The notes under the pieces are model-generated. The model was not told the origin of the DNA, searched no databases, and was given only the letters and a program-made list of their open reading frames with translations. Below, one piece after another: positions 33,121-35,624 of a stretch of DNA of 35,624 bases (positions within the stretch are counted from its first letter, which is position 1; each line of letters starts with the position of its first letter). The translations under genes and the position numbers were made by a program. This stretch comes from Saprospiraceae bacterium. GTDB lineage: Bacteria; Bacteroidota; Bacteroidia; Chitinophagales; Saprospiraceae. The DNA lies in the NCBI GenBank assembly GCA_022841505.1, contig JALHRK010000023.1:1-35624 (forward strand). The letters are read 5' to 3'.

Positions 33121-33320
33121 AATTTCGTGAGCGCAACACCCACAAGGTTTGTTACGGCCTTCCACGCGAATGTCGGAACGACCCGGGCAACTTAGTCTTT
33201 ACTCCCACACAGGATTGGTCGTTCCTGAAATACTCAGCAGGTATTAGGTTCAGAGAACAAACACATTAAACTACCGCGAGGTAGCCATATAATTTTTTGT
33301 CTTTTAAATTTAGTAATCAA
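33121..33320 (+). ncRNA. Structured 5' leader of nrdB, candidate cis-regulatory RNA
   Basis: The 200-nt stretch has no ORF and can form several helices. GGAACGACC (33175-33183) pairs perfectly with GGTCGTTCC (33227-33235). An adjoining hairpin pairs CTGAA with TTCAG and AATAC with GTATT (33235-33263). CTACC-GCGA-GGTAG (33271-33284) is a stem with a GNRA-type tetraloop, 37 nt before the start codon, and is followed by T-rich sequence. This could be a riboswitch-like or protein-bound leader controlling nrdB. It does not match the cobalamin riboswitch consensus I know. Function is not established. Confidence 0.35.
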
Positions 33321-34304
33321 ATGACACAGCACGCGCCTATAGAGCCCATTTTAAAGGAGAATCCGAACCGTTTCGTCCTTTTTCCGATCGAACACAGCGA
33401 CATCTGGGCTTTTTACAAAAAATCGGAAGCCAGTTTCTGGACAGCGGAAGAAATTGACCTGGGCGCCGACCAGATTGACTGGGCGGAACGCCTGAACGAC
33501 GACGAGCGCCATTTTATCAAACACGTTCTTGCATTTTTCGCAGCCAGCGACGGGATTGTGAATGAAAACCTGGCAGAAAACTTCGTTTCTGAAGTGCAGT
33601 ACACCGAAGCCAAGTTTTTTTACGGTTTTCAAATCATGATGGAGAACATCCACTCCGAAACCTATTCGCTGCTGATAGACACCTATATAAAAGACAACAA
33701 AGAAAAAGACTACCTTTTTCATGCGATTGACACGTTGGACTGCGTGAAGAAAAAAGCGGAATGGGCCCTGCGCTGGATCAAAAACAGCAGCTTTGCAGAA
33801 CGCCTCATTGCGTTTGCCGCCGTGGAGGGGATTTTCTTTTCCGGTTCGTTTTGTTCCATTTTCTGGCTCAAAAAACGCGGGTTGATGCCGGGGCTTTCAT
33901 TCTCCAACGAACTCATCTCCCGCGATGAAGGCATGCACTGCGATTTTGCCTGCCTGTTGTACAACGACCACATCGTGAATAAGTTATCCCCGGAAACGGT
34001 GCGCACCATCATCACCGACGCGGTCACGATTGAAAAAGAATTCGTTTCCGACGCCATCCCGGTCAAGCTCATCGGCATGAATGCAGATCTGATGTGCCAG
34101 TACATCGAGTTTGTAGCCGACCGCCTGCTCATGGCGTTGAAACAACCAAAAGTCTACAATGCAGAAAATCCGTTCCCGTGGATGGATATGATTTCGCTTC
34201 AAGGCAAAACCAACTTCTTCGAAAAACGCGTGGGCGATTACCAGAAGTCGGGCGTGATGACGACCCGGGCAGAACAGGTATTTACCACGGATGCAGATTT
34301 TTAA
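33321..34304 (+). CDS. nrdB: Ribonucleoside-diphosphate reductase beta subunit, class Ia
   Basis: 327 residues from the ATG at 33321; a TTG at 33297 is rejected. It is the diiron-tyrosyl radical subunit. Helix motifs are [11 protein letters not shown] (Asp ligand), [19 protein letters not shown], and [11 protein letters not shown], where Glu108, His111 and radical Tyr115 follow the E-x2-H-x3-Y spacing of E. coli NrdB, then [13 protein letters not shown] and [13 protein letters not shown] for the second pair of ligands. The C-terminal peptide QVFTTDADF is the conserved tail that docks to the alpha subunit. Transcription likely starts behind a DnaA-box cluster and leader. nrdA follows after 79 bp with a hairpin. 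Confidence 0.97.
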   Translation: MTQHAPIEPILKENPNRFVLFPIEHSDIWAFYKKSEASFWTAEEIDLGADQIDWAERLNDDERHFIKHVLAFFAASDGIVNENLAENFVSEVQYTEAKFFYGFQIMMENIHSETYSLLIDTYIKDNKEKDYLFHAIDTLDCVKKKAEWALRWIKNSSFAERLIAFAAVEGIFFSGSFCSIFWLKKRGLMPGLSFSNELISRDEGMHCDFACLLYNDHIVNKLSPETVRTIITDAVTIEKEFVSDAIPVKLIGMNADLMCQYIEFVADRLLMALKQPKVYNAENPFPWMDMISLQGKTNFFEKRVGDYQKSGVMTTRAEQVFTTDADF

Positions 34305-34324
34305 CTAACTTACTGATACCTGAA

Positions 34325-34350
34325 GGCGGAGGTTTTGAGGGGCCTCCGCC
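34325..34350 (+). terminator. Intercistronic hairpin between nrdB and nrdA
   Basis: GGCGGAGG (34325-34332) pairs with CCTCCGCC (34343-34350) over a 10-nt loop. No T tract follows directly, so it is better read as an RNA-stability or partial-termination element than a full terminator. Confidence 0.5.
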
Positions 34351-34383
34351 AGAATCATCCCTATTAATATATAAAGCAATATC

Positions 34384-35624
34384 ATGATGCAAGTAATCAA
34401 ACGCTCAGGCCGCCGCGAAGAGGTGTCCTTCGACAAAATCACAGCGCGGCTCCGCAAGTTGTCTTACGGGTTAGACAGCAGCTACGTCAACTTCATAGAC
34501 ATTTCCAAAAAGGTCATCATGGGCCTTTATGACGGCGTCACCACCGTTGAACTGGATAATTTGGCAGCGGAAACGGCAGCCACAATGGCCACCATCCACC
34601 CCGACTATGCCCTGCTTGCTGCCCGTGTGGCCGTGAGCAACCTGCATAAAGAAACGGAGAAGTCCTTCCATAAGGTCATCCAGGCGCTCTACAAATACGT
34701 AGACCCCAAAACCGGCGAAAATGCCGGGTTGATCGGCGAAGAAACCTATCGCATTGTGCAGAAACACAAGGAGCAGTTAGACAGCGCCATCATTTACGAC
34801 CGCGATTTTGACTTCGATTATTTTGGGTTCAAAACCTTAGAGCGTTCCTACCTGATGCGGATGGACGGCAAAGTGGTGGAACGCCCGCAGCACCTGTTCA
34901 TGCGCGTTGCAGTCGGCATCCACGGCGAAGACATCACTTCGGCCATTGAGACCTATAACCTGATGTCGGAAAAGTGGTTCATCCATGCCACGCCTACCCT
35001 CTTCAACGCGGGTACACCCAAACCGCAACTGTCGTCCTGCTTCCTGCTCAGCATGACAGACGACAGCATCGGGGGCATTTTTGAAACGCTGACACGCTGC
35101 GCTAAAATTTCACAATCTGCCGGTGGCATTGGCCTCAGCATCCACAACATCCGTGCAACGGGCAGCTACATCAAAGGCACCGGTGGCACCTCCAACGGCA
35201 TCATTCCGATGTTGCGGGTGTTCAACGACACCGCCCGCTACGTAGACCAGGGCGGCGGAAAACGGAAAGGCGCTTTTGCTATTTACTTAGAACCCTGGCA
35301 TGCCGACATTTACGATTTTTTAGAATTGAAAAAGAACCACGGCAAAGAAGAGCTGCGCGCCCGCGATTTGTTCTTTGCAGCCTGGATTCCCGATTTGTTC
35401 ATGGAGCGCGTGAAGAACGACGCCGAGTGGTCGCTGTTTTGTCCAAACGAAGCGCCAGGGTTGTATGATTGCTACGGTGGCGAGTTTGAAGCCCTTTATC
35501 ACCGCTACGAAAAAGAAGGCCGCGCCCGCAAAGTGGTGCGCGCACAGGAACTGTGGTTTGCCATTCTGGAATCCCAGATCGAAACCGGAACGCCCTATAT
35601 TTTGTATAAAGACCACGCCAACCG
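34384..35624 (+). CDS. nrdA: Ribonucleoside-diphosphate reductase alpha subunit, partial (runs off right edge)
   Basis: 413 codons are visible with no stop; a full protein would be about 800 residues. It starts with an ATP-cone (about 1-95, [20 protein letters not shown]) that senses ATP/dATP, then the catalytic barrel: [20 protein letters not shown] (Cys about 219, one of the redox pair), [38 protein letters not shown], and [18 protein letters not shown]. The radical Cys and C-terminal Cys pair lie beyond the window. With nrdB it makes deoxyribonucleotides. Two ATGs in a row (34384, 34387) leave the exact start open by one codon. Confidence 0.97.
   Translation, partial: MMQVIKRSGRREEVSFDKITARLRKLSYGLDSSYVNFIDISKKVIMGLYDGVTTVELDNLAAETAATMATIHPDYALLAARVAVSNLHKETEKSFHKVIQALYKYVDPKTGENAGLIGEETYRIVQKHKEQLDSAIIYDRDFDFDYFGFKTLERSYLMRMDGKVVERPQHLFMRVAVGIHGEDITSAIETYNLMSEKWFIHATPTLFNAGTPKPQLSSCFLLSMTDDSIGGIFETLTRCAKISQSAGGIGLSIHNIRATGSYIKGTGGTSNGIIPMLRVFNDTARYVDQGGGKRKGAFAIYLEPWHADIYDFLELKKNHGKEELRARDLFFAAWIPDLFMERVKNDAEWSLFCPNEAPGLYDCYGGEFEALYHRYEKEGRARKVVRAQELWFAILESQIETGTPYILYKDHAN

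Noticed and set aside
33121-33320. Cobalamin riboswitch ahead of the ribonucleotide reductase genes
   Set aside because: The conserved cobalamin-box words are not present, and class Ia reductase does not use cobalamin.

Overview
The window looks like a chromosomal segment of a member of the Bacteroidota, most likely a Saprospiria-type lineage. This is inferred from several signs together: exported proteins whose signal peptides end in A-Q, promoter-like TAnnTTTG boxes with no clear Shine-Dalgarno sequences, a LytS/LytTR pair whose sensor carries a regulator propeller and Y_Y_Y domain, and small-word palindromic repeats between genes. I see no rRNA, tRNA, CRISPR array, prophage or intact transposase.

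Layout. 1-507: the tail of a cut-off gene and an anti-sigma-like membrane protein. 508-896: a short DUF4058 remnant and two long perfect hairpins. 897-4573 (minus): a four-gene envelope module made of a coiled-coil protein, a 61-residue membrane protein, a PspA-like membrane coiled-coil protein and a periplasmic-binding/OmpA fusion. 4734-6343: a glycosyltransferase 2 gene coupled to an EamA permease. 6535-10013: an FGE-like protein lacking the catalytic cysteines, a Tat-exported Gfo/Idh/MocA oxidoreductase and an ApbE flavin transferase. 10084-13064 (minus): a 14-blade WD40 protein and a membrane coiled-coil partner. 13289-16953: a sialate O-acetylesterase, an SRPBCC protein and a double SnoaL protein. 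17143-19754: a TPR histidine kinase with its NarL-type regulator.

19735-23275 (minus) is the most interesting locus. A ferritin-like protein, a 156-residue protein with 11 cysteines (five CX5C units), a DUF692/MNIO iron enzyme and its DUF2063 partner are packed with 18-nt, overlapping and 5-nt junctions behind one promoter-like sequence. This has the architecture of a peptide-modifying (RiPP-like) or metal-handling pathway in which the Cys-rich protein is the substrate.

23425-31652 holds an MBL-fold hydrolase, lumazine synthase (ribH), a small outer-membrane-like protein, an M28 peptidase, and a YceI / LytS-type kinase / LytTR regulator operon. 31816-32790 is a cation diffusion facilitator. 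32791-33320 is a gene-free region with five DnaA-box-like 9-mers, a promoter-like sequence and a potentially folded leader, ahead of nrdB and nrdA (class Ia ribonucleotide reductase). nrdA runs off the right edge.

Intergenic DNA is unusually rich in inverted repeats. There are TTTGAAAA-word, GGCAAGG-word, TTAGATTTT-word and GTTCGTTG-word palindromes, a GCAAAGG-type element, and a three-copy family sharing the core TCGAACTCTAAAG. All functional statements are read from sequence and family knowledge; no database search was possible.
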